Positions 1 to 10,379 of a stretch of DNA of 64,000 nucleotides are shown here, piece after piece (position 1 is the stretch's first letter; each line of letters opens with the position of its first letter). Source of the DNA: Amblyomma americanum (taxonomy: Eukaryota > Arthropoda > Arachnida > Ixodida > Ixodidae). Made by a program: the position numbers and the translations under genes. The notes under the pieces are model-generated. The model saw nothing but the letters and a program-made list of their open reading frames with translations, had not been told where the DNA came from and did not search any database. The stretch is taken from assembly GCF_052857255.1 (NCBI RefSeq), contig NC_135502.1, forward strand, positions 189,607,257 through 189,671,256. Direction: 5' to 3'.

Positions 1-2671
1 GATGCAAGCTCCCGATGTACTGCGCCTAGAAAAACGGCGGAAAATCTTTCCTTTAGAATTTTTTACATTGCTACTGAACAACAAATTTGTACTCGCTCCG
101 TCTACATATTTATTTGCGCAGTCTCTTCGAACCACTCAACTTTACCATTCTAGTTCACTATAACCATATTTTGCACGAACAAATTTCTATAGGCTTTCTT
201 TCTTCCGTCGCACCGTCACTGGCCCGAACTGCTTGCCCAAGTATAATTACACCCGCACGGATTCGCGCATGTATTCCTGGTCTGTGCTCCGCCTCGTAGA
301 GCGTTATGAGACGCAATTTTTTCATTGACCTGTAGTCGCCTCGATTTTTTCAAGTGCGCCTTCTAGACTGAACGGTTCCTTGCAAATTCTTTATCTCTTC
401 TGTGTTAGACCTCAGAGCTGCCCGTACGTTTCAAGGCTTTATTACGTTGCAAATTCTGTTTTACGTTGCGTTTGTTATCATTTCTTCATGATATGCTCTA
501 CATATTGGATAATATAAATTGCTTATTACTGCTGCGTAAAGTGTCCTTCGATCGTGCTTGGACATAAGCGTAATCCGCAGTACATCTGTAAATAAAAATA
601 TCATTGTGTCAAATACATTACTGGTGGAACTGCAAATTAACATGCATGCCCCAATAATTTGATCAAAATTCTTGAGCACATTAATAAGTGAAGCCAATCT
701 GCAAATAGATATCAAACAAAGAGCAGTAAAAATCAATGCTAGAAAATAAAAGTTCCGCTAAGGGCCGAGGTGCACAGGAATTAAAACACACAGCAGTTTC
801 TTTTTTAAACTTCGCTTTTATGCAATAAATATTCATGCCAGGTAAGGAGTTAGCGCCGGCAAGACCGACTATAGCAGTTCCCCAGTCACCAACAAAGCAC
901 TCTTCATAATTAAATGCATTCTAAAATTGCTAATCTTCAGACAGGACTGCGCTTGAGTGAACTGAAATTATCTTTGACATCACTACTCTCCATATCTCTT
1001 GACGATATGCACGTTTTAGTGCTACTTAAGTTCGACCTACAACATCTGTTGTACTTTTCTGAAATGAGGCTGGTTTCAGTTTTTTTTGTGTAGAACGCAG
1101 TTTTGCAGCGTCCTTATCACCTTCTCAACTACATACTATTTGTACAGGCAGCTCGTCGTTTTCTCTCCTCTCAGTGATGTGAAACTCGGTTCTATATAAA
1201 TGGTCATTAGTTGCAGAGAGAACCAGGTCACTGCTCATGAAAAGGGCATCCGGATGTTGTAAAAAAAGAATTTTTCCGCCAATTGGCACGCCACGTCTGG
1301 GAGCCAATTTCCGCCGTATGGGTTGAGAACTGAAAAGCTCCAGCTGTTATATGCTTCAGCCTTGTGAGATATTGGTCCAATACTGTTCATAATCTGAGAG
1401 TAGCTGCGAAACTCACTCCCTCCTTCTCTTCTTCTAGTATATATTTCACTGTCGCGGTGTGGATTTTCTCTATTTTCCCGATGTAAACGTTGTATTACTT
1501 AAACTGTTCGCCGCCTGTCAGAAACTGCTGCGTTCCTGCTTGAGCGGTACTTTAGTATTCTACCTTGCATGTCGAGGTCTTCGATCGTGCTTTCCATTTA
1601 TCCTCAGAGTTACTTAGAAAGAGAGTTTCCTCAGCTTAGAGGAAAATAGTACTGGAGAGAGCGCAATTGGGATATTTCTTTCTTTATGGATGACTATAGT
1701 AGCTGTGTAGCCAATATAAACATTTGCTAGTAATATTACATATGCCTTTTCTATACACCTTCGTAGTGTCTTCCGGCATGACTACTAAGGTTTCGACAAG
1801 TTCATATACCTTCTCGCAGTTTATGAAGGCTATACATAGGCGCTGGTTATAATGTGCGCAAATCCGTTACCTGATTGATGGTGCGCATATTGTGTGATGT
1901 ACAGTGGCCTTCACGAAAGCCAGGATGACACTTGTGTCAATTGAACTCTAAGGTTTCCATAACTGTAATAATCATTGACTTGTAGGGATAATGGATTAAG
2001 GGAATGTTAGCGTTCTTCCCACTTTGTTACACGCTTTAGTTCGGGAAGCATTGTGCATGAAAGACAACGAGGTTTTGCAGCAGTTACTCTTTACTATGCA
2101 TGAAAAGACCTGCAGCTTTTTGCATTGGCAATTGTGAAGCTTTCTTTACGTCCTGCTTTGCAGCCGGCGGCGTGCTCAATTCCTGTACACGCTTGGCTCT
2201 GTCATATCGTAGCAATTTTTTGGCGCTATGTGTATATCTGTGTGCTACCTGAGCTCTCTTATCTTTCCTAAGTGACGACATAGTCCCGATAAAGTATCTG
2301 AAAGTACATATCATTTCCAGCCATGCCAAACCTTTTCTTTTCCGTTTCAAAGCTACATTGGTTCTTCAACGTAGAACGAAGTTAGCGGTTTATTGAGAAT
2401 AACCTTCAGAGATTGTAGTTCTCTGCACGTTGTAGTTGCGTATGTCGGTTACATCACACTTTTTCATCTCTCACAGCTGCTCCAGTTATATGTAAGGGGT
2501 AAGAGGCTTCCATGCACAGGCGTTTCTTGAACATATTTTTCTTTCCTGAGAGAGCTTACCAGTACCCTGTAGATATTCTCTACTGCCTAGTTGTAACGCG
2601 CACGTCGCAGTAATAATTTTAATAATTTTTTTCTCTGAAAACAAAAAGTCATTTTTATCCGGCAAACAAAA
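1..2671. other. AT-rich stretch without a recognisable gene
   Basis: Only short open frames (under 95 codons) occur here, on both strands. None shows a family motif, a signal peptide or a conserved-looking composition. I see no LTR, SINE box, tandem array or tRNA fold. The stretch ends at the 5-prime LTR of Gypsy-A. It could be host intergenic DNA or very old repeat sequence. Confidence 0.5.
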
Positions 2672-2676
2672 TATAT

Positions 2677-2843
2677 TGTTAAGGTACACAGTCGCAAAGT
2701 TAAGATGACGTTGTTCTGACTGGAAAGTTGACGACGACGAGGACGCGGCAGCAAGTTAGTGCCTGAGTGACATGGGTTTTTTGTGTATCTGCTGTGTCCT
2801 GTGTGCGGCCTATCCTTCCTGCTGCCGAACAAACCCGTAATAA
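2677..2843 (+). repeat. Gypsy-A 5-prime LTR
   Basis: About 167 bp that aligns throughout with the copy at 13707-13860. Shared blocks include CACAGTCGC, TTGACGACGACGAGGACG, CTGCTGCCGAAC and the terminal CCCGTAAT. It precedes the gag start at 2916. The exact 3-prime edge is uncertain by a few bases. Confidence 0.8.
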
Positions 2844-2915
2844 TAGTTGGAGGCTGTGCGGACTATTACACTAGGCCCTGGACCCCTGCAGCGGTCGCCA
2901 AATTGGAGCATCACT

Positions 2916-3192
2916 ATGCCATTCAACACACCTCCGGCCGCAGCGTCAACCCCAGCGCCGACCGTTGTCGTGGCACAGCCGCACGATCCGGGCACCTTTT
3001 GTGGCACTTATGATGTCGAAGTTGAAGATTGGCTAGCCATGTATGAGGGTGTGAGTAAGCACAACCGCTGAGACGTGACCCTCATAATTGCTAACGTCAT
3101 CTTCAACTTGGCGGGCACGGAACGTTTGGTTTGAGACGCATGAGGAAGACCTTACCCCTTGGGACACCTGCAAGCAGAAGTTCCGCGGCTTA
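2916..3192 (+). pseudogene. gag: Gypsy-A gag, N-terminal part (broken)
   Basis: The gag polyprotein builds the retrotransposon particle. An ATG at 2916 opens a proline/alanine-rich N-terminus, followed by the motif DVEDWLAMYEGV-like (seen as VEVEDWLAMYEGVSKHN), typical of the start of the Retrotrans_gag capsid domain. A TGA stands at 3069-3071 in place of an expected Trp codon. A frameshift near 3115-3120 moves the frame to VWFETHEED...WDTCKQKF. The capsid is then cut at 3192 by LINE-D and resumes at 7696 in a compatible frame (LFG, then FGKPILHKLGAKKT). The product is not functional as it stands. Confidence 0.75.
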
Positions 3193-3648
3193 TTTGGCAG
3201 TGGCAGTGGTGAGCGACAGACACGTCTTACAAGTTTTGCGCACTTTTTCCAGAACACAGCGGCCACCGTCAACGCCTTCCAGCAACCGTGTGCTATTCCC
3301 TCCGTCAGCAGTAACCGGCCACGCCCCCCGCTCTCGACAGTTTGGCAGTGGCAGTGGTGAGCGACAGACACGTCTTACAAGTTTTGCGCACTTTTTCCAG
3401 GTCCGTTCCTGTTTTGATGAGGCTGTCGCCTCGCTTCGGCCCTGGCCCTACCGGAGCTGAACAAGTTGGTTTAAATCGTCGTCTTTTCTTCGACATCCAG
3501 AACACAGCGGCCACCGTCAACGCCTTCCAGCAACCGTGTGCTATTCCCTCCGTCAGCAGTAACCGGCCACGCCCCCCGCTCTCGACAGTTTGGCAGTGGC
3601 AGTGGTGAGCGACAGACACGTCTTACAAGTTTTGCGCACTTTTTCCAG
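3193..3648 (+). repeat. Tandem-repeated 5-prime UTR of LINE-D (A-B-A-C-B-A)
   Basis: A 60-bp block A (TTTGGCAGTGG...TTTTTCCAG) occurs at 3193-3252, 3341-3400 and 3589-3648. An 88-bp block B (AACACAGCGG...CTCGACAG) occurs at 3253-3340 and 3501-3588. A 100-bp block C lies only between the second A and the second B. By eye the copies of A and of B are essentially identical. The unit is therefore A-(C)-B, with a third partial copy next to ORF1. Repeated 5-prime units resembling promoter monomers are known in some LINEs such as mouse L1. Confidence 0.85.
3401..3500 (+). other. Candidate GT-AG intron inside the LINE-D 5-prime UTR
   Basis: These 100 bp begin GTCCGT after CAG and end in a pyrimidine-rich tract followed by CATCCAG. 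They separate block A from block B in the second repeat unit. In the first unit, A and B join directly at 3252/3253, exactly where this segment would be removed. That is what a spliced and an unspliced copy of the same unit would look like. The sequence shows the presence or absence and the GT-AG borders; splicing itself is an inference. Confidence 0.6.
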
Positions 3649-3747
3649 GTTGGTGCACTTTTTCCCCTCATTTTAACGTCAGTGTAACTGTCTTACCGCC
3701 ACTGCTGCTGCCAAAACTGTTGATACGCGAGTTCAGTACTTTGAAAA

Positions 3748-4491
3748 ATGGCCAAAGAACTTCAGAAATTGTTTGAGGACCTTAAGCGTGAGATGAAACA
3801 AGAGTTTCGCGAGCTAAAAGAAAGTTTCGAGCGAGAACTCAGGAAGGATGTCAGAGATATTAAGGCCAGCATGAGTTTCATAAACCAGTGCTATGAGGAA
3901 ATGAAAGCTTCCGTGAAAAAAGTTGAAGCAGAGAACGAGGCTCTGAAAGAAAGTATAAGCACGTTGAAGGAAGAACGCGAAGCTCTCTATGCGCAAGTAA
4001 AAGAGCAGGAATCCCGACTTATGCAGAACGAGCAACACTCGCGGTGCCTGAACGTCGAAATTAAAGGAGTGCCACGGGTAGACGGTGAAAACTTGCACGA
4101 ACTGACAAAACAGTTGGGTGAAGTAATCGGGACGCCTCTGAAGGACACTGACATTGAAGTCTGCCATCGGGTCCAGACCGCCGGAAATTCTACCTCCCCT
4201 AACATAATTGTGCAGTTTACTCACAGAGCTCCGCGTAACTATTTCTTAGAAAAAGCAAGAAAGCACAGGCTAACAGCTCGTGACCTCGCGATAGAACAAG
4301 ATGATAAAATTTTTGTCAATGAGCACCTGTGTCCGGCAATGAAACGACTCTTCGGTGCTGTAAATGCCGCGAAAAAGGAACGAGGATGGAAATACGCCTG
4401 GGTCAAGAATGGAAAAATCTACGTTCGCCAAACTGAAACATCAACAGTTATTCCTATCACTAGCAAGGATCAGCTCTCTAGGATTGCTTAA
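3748..4491 (+). CDS. LINE-D ORF1 protein (coiled coil plus RNA-binding domain)
   Basis: 247 aa starting at ATG 3748, the first ATG after the repeated UTR. Residues ~1-95 are very rich in Glu, Lys, Leu and Arg and form a long predicted coiled coil (KELQKLFEDLKREMKQEF...). Residues ~100-175 read RCLNVEIKGVPR...IEVCHRV, the pattern of the RRM-like domain of L1-type ORF1 proteins. The basic C-terminal region (~175-247) resembles their C-terminal domain. Such proteins trimerise, bind the element RNA and act as chaperones in the RNP. No zinc knuckle and no 2A motif are seen. ORF2 follows in a different frame after a 39-nt gap, so translation probably reinitiates. There are no disabling changes. Confidence 0.8.
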   Translation: MAKELQKLFEDLKREMKQEFRELKESFERELRKDVRDIKASMSFINQCYEEMKASVKKVEAENEALKESISTLKEEREALYAQVKEQESRLMQNEQHSRCLNVEIKGVPRVDGENLHELTKQLGEVIGTPLKDTDIEVCHRVQTAGNSTSPNIIVQFTHRAPRNYFLEKARKHRLTARDLAIEQDDKIFVNEHLCPAMKRLFGAVNAAKKERGWKYAWVKNGKIYVRQTETSTVIPITSKDQLSRIA

Positions 4492-4530
4492 AATGTTCCA
4501 GCTTATCTGTACAGCTTGTATGCTCTAAAC

Positions 4531-7398
4531 ATGGATTTTCTACCACAGCAAATTCCTAAATTGGCCAAAAAGAAAAAACCTGCCCTATCATTTTTTCATC
4601 AGAACGTCCGATCTTTAAGAAACAAAGATAATGAAATGCATGCTTTGCTAGAAGTATTTGAAATGTCTTTCACTGTGCTCATGCTCACTGAAACATGGTA
4701 TGAACGCGAAACGGCTATATTCTGCCCATCTGGTTATCAATGCTTCTATCGAAATCGTCACGACAAAAGAGGCGGTGGTGTTTCTATCCTGGTAAAAGAT
4801 AATCTGCTGTGTGATACCGAAGAGAAATTTTGTGCTGTCACTCCTGATTTTGAAGTGCTTACCTTACGACACCTTGACAATATGTTTTGCGTGGTCTACA
4901 GACCGCCATCTGGTACCTTTAGCCGTTTTTTGGCCTTCCTTGAAGAACTTTTAGAATATGTGACGGAGCAAAAAGCACAGATCTTCTTAGGTGGAGACAT
5001 GAATGTGAACATGATTGTACCTACTCCTTACCAGAAAGACTTGAGCCTTACCCTTTCTACTTATGGCCTATCTAATGTAATCTCCAACCCAACGCGTATC
5101 ACAGAACAATGTTCTACATTACTAGACGTATTTATTACCAACGTTAACACAGACACTACATTTGCTGGCACTCTTTGTACAGGTATAAGTGATCATCTGG
5201 GAACCTTTTTATTCGTAGACAAGCAATTTCCCATCAAGTGGAATGAACCAAAGCCCACATATCGTCAAGTTATTACATCTTCGCGTCTTGAATCATTCCG
5301 CCAGGATGTTGAAAAACAAACATGGGATGCAGTATATGAATGCCATGAGAGCAACACAGCGTACCTTATCTTTATAAGTATCCTTAAGAAAATATACCAC
5401 CAGCATTTTCCAGTAACACAAGTAAAAAAGCCAAAGAGAGCGCGAAAACCTTGGTTAACGAGAGAACACCTGAGAATGGTCAAGCATAAAAATGCGTTGT
5501 ATGCCAAATTTGTAAAAACTAAAGATTTAAATATACTTGCAGAATTTAAGAGCTACCGGAATAAACTTACGTCTACGCTGAGGAAAGCTAAGGATTCATA
5601 CCTAATAGATATGTTCGATGCTGAAACTACACTGCGTCCAGATGCAGCCTGGCGCAAGTTGAACTCTTTGGTGCGTCCCGGTACTCCTACGCTTACACTT
5701 GGCACCTTTAAGCATGGGGAAAAAGAGCTCTCCGGTGTTCCATTGGCAGATGCTTTCAATCACTTTTTTATTCAGCAAACGAAAGATAATGAACTCGATG
5801 GGAGTTGCAGTAGAAACTACGCTCAGTACGTGCGAGGAAACGATAGGACAGGTTCGCTGTTCTTGGCCCCGACTGAAACAGCTGAGGTTTTCTCTTCCAT
5901 CAATAACTTGAAGAATAGTAAAACGCTGGACGTAAATGGCTTCCAGATATTGCCCGTAAAATATGTACTTGACATACTGTGCCCGATTATTACCTATATT
6001 TATAATTTGATTCTCTCTACTGGGGTTTTCCCTACAGGAATGCAAATTGCTCGAGTGATACCCATTTTTAAAAAAGGTGATAAGAACCTATTTACAAACT
6101 ACCGACCGATTTCTATACTGCCTGTGTTTTCCAAAGGCATCGAGAAAATAATACATCACAGAGTGACTTCTTATTTTGACGAAAATCACTTATTTCTAGA
6201 TTTTCAACATGGATTCAGGAAGAAAAGATCTACAGAGACAGCACTTCTAACTCAAAAAGAAATTATAATTAAGGCATTCAGTGAAAACAAGCTCACCATG
6301 GGTATTTACATCGATTTTACTAAGGCCTTTGACCTCATAAATCATGATATTCTTCTTTTTAAATTGGAAAGGTATGGTGTGCGGGGCCTAGCGCTAACCC
6401 TATTACAATCTTACTTATCTCACAGAACCCAATATGTAGATATAAACACAGCATCCTCTCCTACCCTCCATATAACATGCGGAGTGCCCCAAGGAAGCAT
6501 TCTTGGGCCTTTGCTATTTTTAGTTTATATAAATGACATCGTCTACAGCGCTAGTAATGTTCAGGTTGTGTCATTTGCAGATGACACAACTTTTTTTGTC
6601 ACAGGTATTTCCGAGGCCGAGGTTGAAAGCAAAACAAGCGAAGCCCTTAATAAACTGCACTCATGGGCAGATGCAAACTCCTTGCGCATAAATCCGTCAA
6701 AAACACAAATTCTGTTATACCTCCCCAAGGGAAAGAAAATATCTAGGCCTCTCAAAATAGCCTTAAACAGCCAACCAATAGAGCTTGTGACTTCTGTAAA
6801 AACACTGGGCGTTATCTTTTCTCACAACCTAACTTGGAATGCGCACATAGAACACATTTGTTCGAAAGTTTCCTCAGCTCTAGGTATACTTGGTCGCTTT
6901 AGACATATTTTTCCAGTAAGGGTAAAGATGTTGCTCTACAACGCGTTAGTACTAAGTCACATCCAATACTGCAGCTTGGTTTGGGGAACAACAGGGGTAA
7001 CAAATCTTCATAGATTGCATTTGCTGCAGAAAAAAGCCGTCCGGTCCATAGCAAATGTGCCATTCCTTTTCCCCACAAGAAATATCTTTATAAAGTATGA
7101 TATCCTTCCAATCTTCGCGTTATACTCTTACAGGCTTCTATTATGCTATAAATACTCTTCACAACAACGTGACAATCCCTTTATTGTACTTGGACAACTG
7201 AGAGAAAATAACAGCTGCCGTAACACTAGATACAAAGAAACTTGGATCACTCCAACACCAAGAACTTACTCTATGAACCAGTCCTTAAGTTACAACCTTC
7301 CCCTCTTGCTAAACAAACTAATCCATGACAATTTTGATATTACCAGAAATTCAAAACACAATATCCGTGACTACTGCCGAGACAATTTCAATCTGTGA
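4531..7398 (+). CDS. LINE-D ORF2: APE endonuclease and reverse transcriptase
   Basis: 955 aa from ATG 4531. The frame is open for five more codons upstream but without an ATG. Residues ~20-240 form an APE-type endonuclease: HQNVRSLRNK near residue 25, TETW near 53, GGDMNVN near 150, and the catalytic SDH pair at 221-222. It nicks target DNA. Residues ~490-770 form the RT: IPIFKKGDK, NYRPIS, QHGFRKKRST, IDFTKAFD, GVPQGSILGPLLF and catalytic FADD at 682-685. The C-terminal ~185 residues have no RNase H signature. The length and order match CR1/L2-type ORF2. No stop or frameshift is present, so this copy may still be competent; expression is not shown here. Confidence 0.88.
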   Translation: MDFLPQQIPKLAKKKKPALSFFHQNVRSLRNKDNEMHALLEVFEMSFTVLMLTETWYERETAIFCPSGYQCFYRNRHDKRGGGVSILVKDNLLCDTEEKFCAVTPDFEVLTLRHLDNMFCVVYRPPSGTFSRFLAFLEELLEYVTEQKAQIFLGGDMNVNMIVPTPYQKDLSLTLSTYGLSNVISNPTRITEQCSTLLDVFITNVNTDTTFAGTLCTGISDHLGTFLFVDKQFPIKWNEPKPTYRQVITSSRLESFRQDVEKQTWDAVYECHESNTAYLIFISILKKIYHQHFPVTQVKKPKRARKPWLTREHLRMVKHKNALYAKFVKTKDLNILAEFKSYRNKLTSTLRKAKDSYLIDMFDAETTLRPDAAWRKLNSLVRPGTPTLTLGTFKHGEKELSGVPLADAFNHFFIQQTKDNELDGSCSRNYAQYVRGNDRTGSLFLAPTETAEVFSSINNLKNSKTLDVNGFQILPVKYVLDILCPIITYIYNLILSTGVFPTGMQIARVIPIFKKGDKNLFTNYRPISILPVFSKGIEKIIHHRVTSYFDENHLFLDFQHGFRKKRSTETALLTQKEIIIKAFSENKLTMGIYIDFTKAFDLINHDILLFKLERYGVRGLALTLLQSYLSHRTQYVDINTASSPTLHITCGVPQGSILGPLLFLVYINDIVYSASNVQVVSFADDTTFFVTGISEAEVESKTSEALNKLHSWADANSLRINPSKTQILLYLPKGKKISRPLKIALNSQPIELVTSVKTLGVIFSHNLTWNAHIEHICSKVSSALGILGRFRHIFPVRVKMLLYNALVLSHIQYCSLVWGTTGVTNLHRLHLLQKKAVRSIANVPFLFPTRNIFIKYDILPIFALYSYRLLLCYKYSSQQRDNPFIVLGQLRENNSCRNTRYKETWITPTPRTYSMNQSLSYNLPLLLNKLIHDNFDITRNSKHNIRDYCRDNFNL

Positions 7399-7666
7399 AA
7401 GAAGCAGACATGATATATTTTAGTATATTTTAGTGATGTAAAACATTTGCTTTGAGTACATGTGTGTATTGCGACTTTTGTTTTGCATGTGTGTTCGCGC
7501 TTCGCGTAAATGTGGATTTGCATCGGATACCCATGACATTACTAATTGATGTAAATGATGTGACCCTCGCCTTCCTTCTGTACTGCCACTGTCTCAAGGA
7601 GTCGGGACCTCCAGTCAAGCTGTTACCACAGCTTTTAGTCCCGGCTCCTCCTTTGTAAGAAAGGAA

Positions 7667-7695
7667 AATAAACTTGAACTTGAACTTGAACTTGA
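7667..7695 (+). terminator. LINE-D polyadenylation signal and (CTTGAA)n tail
   Basis: AATAAA at 7667-7672 runs straight into about four CTTGAA repeats that end at the junction with gag sequence. Short microsatellite tails instead of poly(A) are usual for CR1/L2-like LINEs. Confidence 0.75.
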
Positions 7696-8402
7696 TTTGG
7701 CAAGCCAATTTTACACAAGCTCGGCGCTAAAAAGACCTTGCTTGTCGAGCTCAGTCATCCACCGAGTCTTACATCTCTTACATCCAGGATGCCCTCGCAC
7801 GTACCGTAAGGTAGACAGCGCCATATAAGAGACCGGCAAGGTGGGCCACATACACAAGAGGATCGCTGACGGTGCTTTTAACCTGCTCCTCTGCAAAGAC
7901 TGCTCCACGGTCGACTACATCCTCCCGGTTTGGAGGCAGTTAGATCAAGCCAAACGCCACCGCATTGCTCCCAGTTTCGACCGCCTTCCGAACACGGCGG
8001 CGACATTCTCCTGCGAAGACCTGCCAAAACTGCAACAGCCGCCCCATTGTGCCTATTTAACCCGAAGTTTAAGGAGCGAACTAAAGCCTTGACTCCCGTC
8101 GCCTTCGCTCCTCAGCCGCCTGAGGCTACGATTGCTCTGATCCAGGCCGTTGTTCGCCAAGATTTCGTGAACGTGAGGTTCAATTCTGGCCTCCCCTCTG
8201 CATCAACCTGTACACCAACACAGCTCCATGGGTTGCTGCTGTTTCACCGACTCCGCCCATCTCACCGAGTTACCGCTGCCGAAATCCTGCGGATTGGAGC
8301 ACATCGGACGGCCACATTTCCCGCCACTGCCGCAGCCATTGGTTTTCGCCACATCAACTTTGCTCTAATCATATTCGTCGTATGGACTAGGAATCTAGCT
8401 CT
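7696..8402 (+). pseudogene. gag: Gypsy-A gag, C-terminal part (broken)
   Basis: The capsid resumes with FGKPILHKLGAKKT after LINE-D. It continues in shifting frames through GHIHKRIADGAFNLLLCKDCSTVD and FDRLPNTAATFSCEDL (7840-8040), which looks like Ty3/gypsy capsid C-terminus. At ~8280-8340 the remnant DGHISRHCRSHW keeps the last half of a CCHC zinc knuckle; the first two cysteines are lost. The following SNHIRR segment has the same composition as the repeat that fills 8403-10190, which identifies that array as an expanded gag tail. At least three frame changes are needed to read it through. Confidence 0.7.
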
Positions 8403-10190
8403 ATGATCGTCGTGCCCACTATGGACCTCGCTCTGATTACAATCGTCCTGCCCACTATGGATCCCGCTCTAATTACGATCGTCATGATCGCTATGGACCT
8501 CATTCTTATTACGATCGTCGTGCCCACTATGGACCTCGCTCTGATTACGATCGTCCTGCCCACTATGGACCTCGCTCTGATTACGATCGTCGTGCCCACT
8601 GTGGACCTCGCTCTGCTTACGATCGTCGTGCCCACTATGAATCCCGCTCTGATTACGATCGTCATGATCACTATGGACCTCATTCTGATTACGATCGTCG
8701 TGCCCAATATGGACCTCGCTCTGATTACGATCGTCCTGCCCACTATGGACCTCGATCTGATAGTATCGTCGTGCCCACTATGGACCTCGCTCTGATTACG
8801 ATCGTCGTGCCCACTATGGACCTCATTCTGATTACGATCGTCGTGCCCAATATGGACCTCGCTCTGATTAGGATCGTCGTGCTCACTATGGACCTCGCTC
8901 TGATTACAATCGTCGTGCCCACTATGGACCTCGCTCTGATTACCATCGTCGTGCCCACTATGGACCTCGCTCTGATTACGATCGTCCTGCCCACTATGGA
9001 CCTCGCTCTGATTACGATCGTCGTGCCCACTGTGGACCTCGCTCTGCTTACGATCGTCGTGCCCACTATGAATCCCGCTCTGATTACGATCGTCGTGCTC
9101 ACTATGGACCTCGCTCTGATTACAATCGTCGTGCCCACTATGGACCTCGCTCTGATTACGATCGTCGTGCCCACTATGGACCTCGCTCTGATTACGATCG
9201 TCCTGCCCACTATGGACCTCGCTCTGATTACGATCGTCGTGCCCAATATGGACCTCGCTCTGATTAGGATCGTCGTGCCCAATATGGACCTCTCTCTGAT
9301 TACGATCGTCCTGCCCAGTATGGACCTCGCTCTGATTACGATCGTCCTGCCCACTATGGACCTCGCTCTGATTACGATCGTCGTGCCCAATATGGACCTC
9401 GCTCTGATTACGATCGTCGTGCCCACTATGGACCTCGCTCTGATTACGATCGTCGTGCCCAATATGGATCCCGCTCTGATTACGATCGTCATGATCACTA
9501 TGGACCTCCTTCTGATTACGATCGTCCTGCCCACTATGGACCTCGCTCTGATTACGATCGTCCTGCCCACTATGAACCTCGCTCTGATTACGATCTTCGT
9601 GCCCAATATGGACCTCGCTCTGATTAGGATCGTTGTGCCCACTATGGACATCGCTCTGATTACGATCGTCCTGCCCACTATGGACCTCGCTCTGATTACG
9701 GTCGTCGTGCCCACTATGGACACCGCTCTGATTACGATCGTCGTGCCCAATATAGACCTCGCTCTGATTAGGATCGTCGTGCCCACTATGGACCTCGCTC
9801 TGATTACGATCGTCCTGCCCACTATGGACCTCGCTCTGATTACGGTCGTCGTGCCCACTATGGACATCGCTCTGATTAAGATCGTCGTGCCCAATATGAA
9901 CCTCGCTCTGATTAGAATCGTCGTGCTCACTATGGACCTCGCTCTGATTACGGTCGTACTGCCCACTATGGACCTCGCTCTGATTACGATCGTCGTGCCC
10001 ACTATGGACCTTGCTCAGATTACGATCGTCCTTCCTACTATGGACCTCACTCTGATTACAATCATCATGATCACTATAGACCTCGTTCTGATTACGATCG
10101 TTGTGCCCACTATGGACATCACTCTGATTACGATCGCCGCGCCCACTATAGACCTCTCTCTGATTACGATGGTCGCGCCGACTACGAACC
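8403..10190 (+). repeat. 36-bp minisatellite, ~50 units, derived from the gag tail
   Basis: The unit contains GATCGTCGTGCCCACTATGG and CCTCGCTCTGATTAC and repeats every 36 bp for almost 1.8 kb. Since 36 is a multiple of three, every frame stays open for long stretches on both strands, creating spurious ORFs of 533, 611 and 419 codons. The frame that matches the gag flank encodes the 12-residue unit RSDYDRRAHYGP and has no Met, with TAG stops where a unit has GATTAG. Variant units (Arg to Pro, or ATGATCAC replacing TGCCCAC) recur in blocks, which suggests higher-order duplication, for example 8520-8720 versus 8985-9100. The array is absent from the equivalent place in Gypsy-A2 (~33780-33890). 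Confidence 0.9.
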
Positions 10191-10379
10191 ACGGCAGATG
10201 TCATCCCGTGCTGAGTTCTCACACGCCCTTGACACTACAACACCGCGCAATCACAGCCGCTCGTCTACACCTCAGGTCTACCACTCCCGTTCACCACAAC
10301 TTTATCGCCCGTCCACTCCGCCCTTACGTGGCTCTCATTCGGAAAACTAACCAATCCAGCTCCCGGAGGTGATGCTGCA

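Larger units (their letters stand above)
3200..7695 (+). mobile_element. LINE-D: apparently intact two-ORF non-LTR retrotransposon (CR1/L2/Daphne-like)
   Basis: The layout is a repeated 5-prime UTR, ORF1 (3748-4491), ORF2 (4531-7398), then a short 3-prime UTR with AATAAA at 7667-7672 and a (CTTGAA)n tail to 7695. Both ORFs are uninterrupted. TTTGGCA at 3193-3199 recurs at 7696-7702, and the interrupted gag frame resumes there. This fits a 7-bp target duplication, but TTTGGCA is also part of the element's own 60-bp repeat, so the 5-prime edge could equally be 3193 with no duplication. ORF2 has an APE endonuclease and an RT with FADD, and no RNase H. The clade is assigned from motifs only. Confidence 0.85.

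Noticed and set aside
5602..6045. 147-codon minus-strand ORF inside LINE-D ORF2
   Set aside because: Antisense shadow of the RT-coding frame, with no motif.
8403..10190. CRISPR array
   Set aside because: Direct repeats with no unique spacers; the whole 36-bp unit repeats. Eukaryotic context.
8387..10372. Long ORFs of 533 (plus), 611 (minus) and 419 (minus) codons
   Set aside because: They are frame artefacts of a 36-bp array. The period is a multiple of three, so all frames stay open. The frame that matches gag is a different one, without Met and with some stops.
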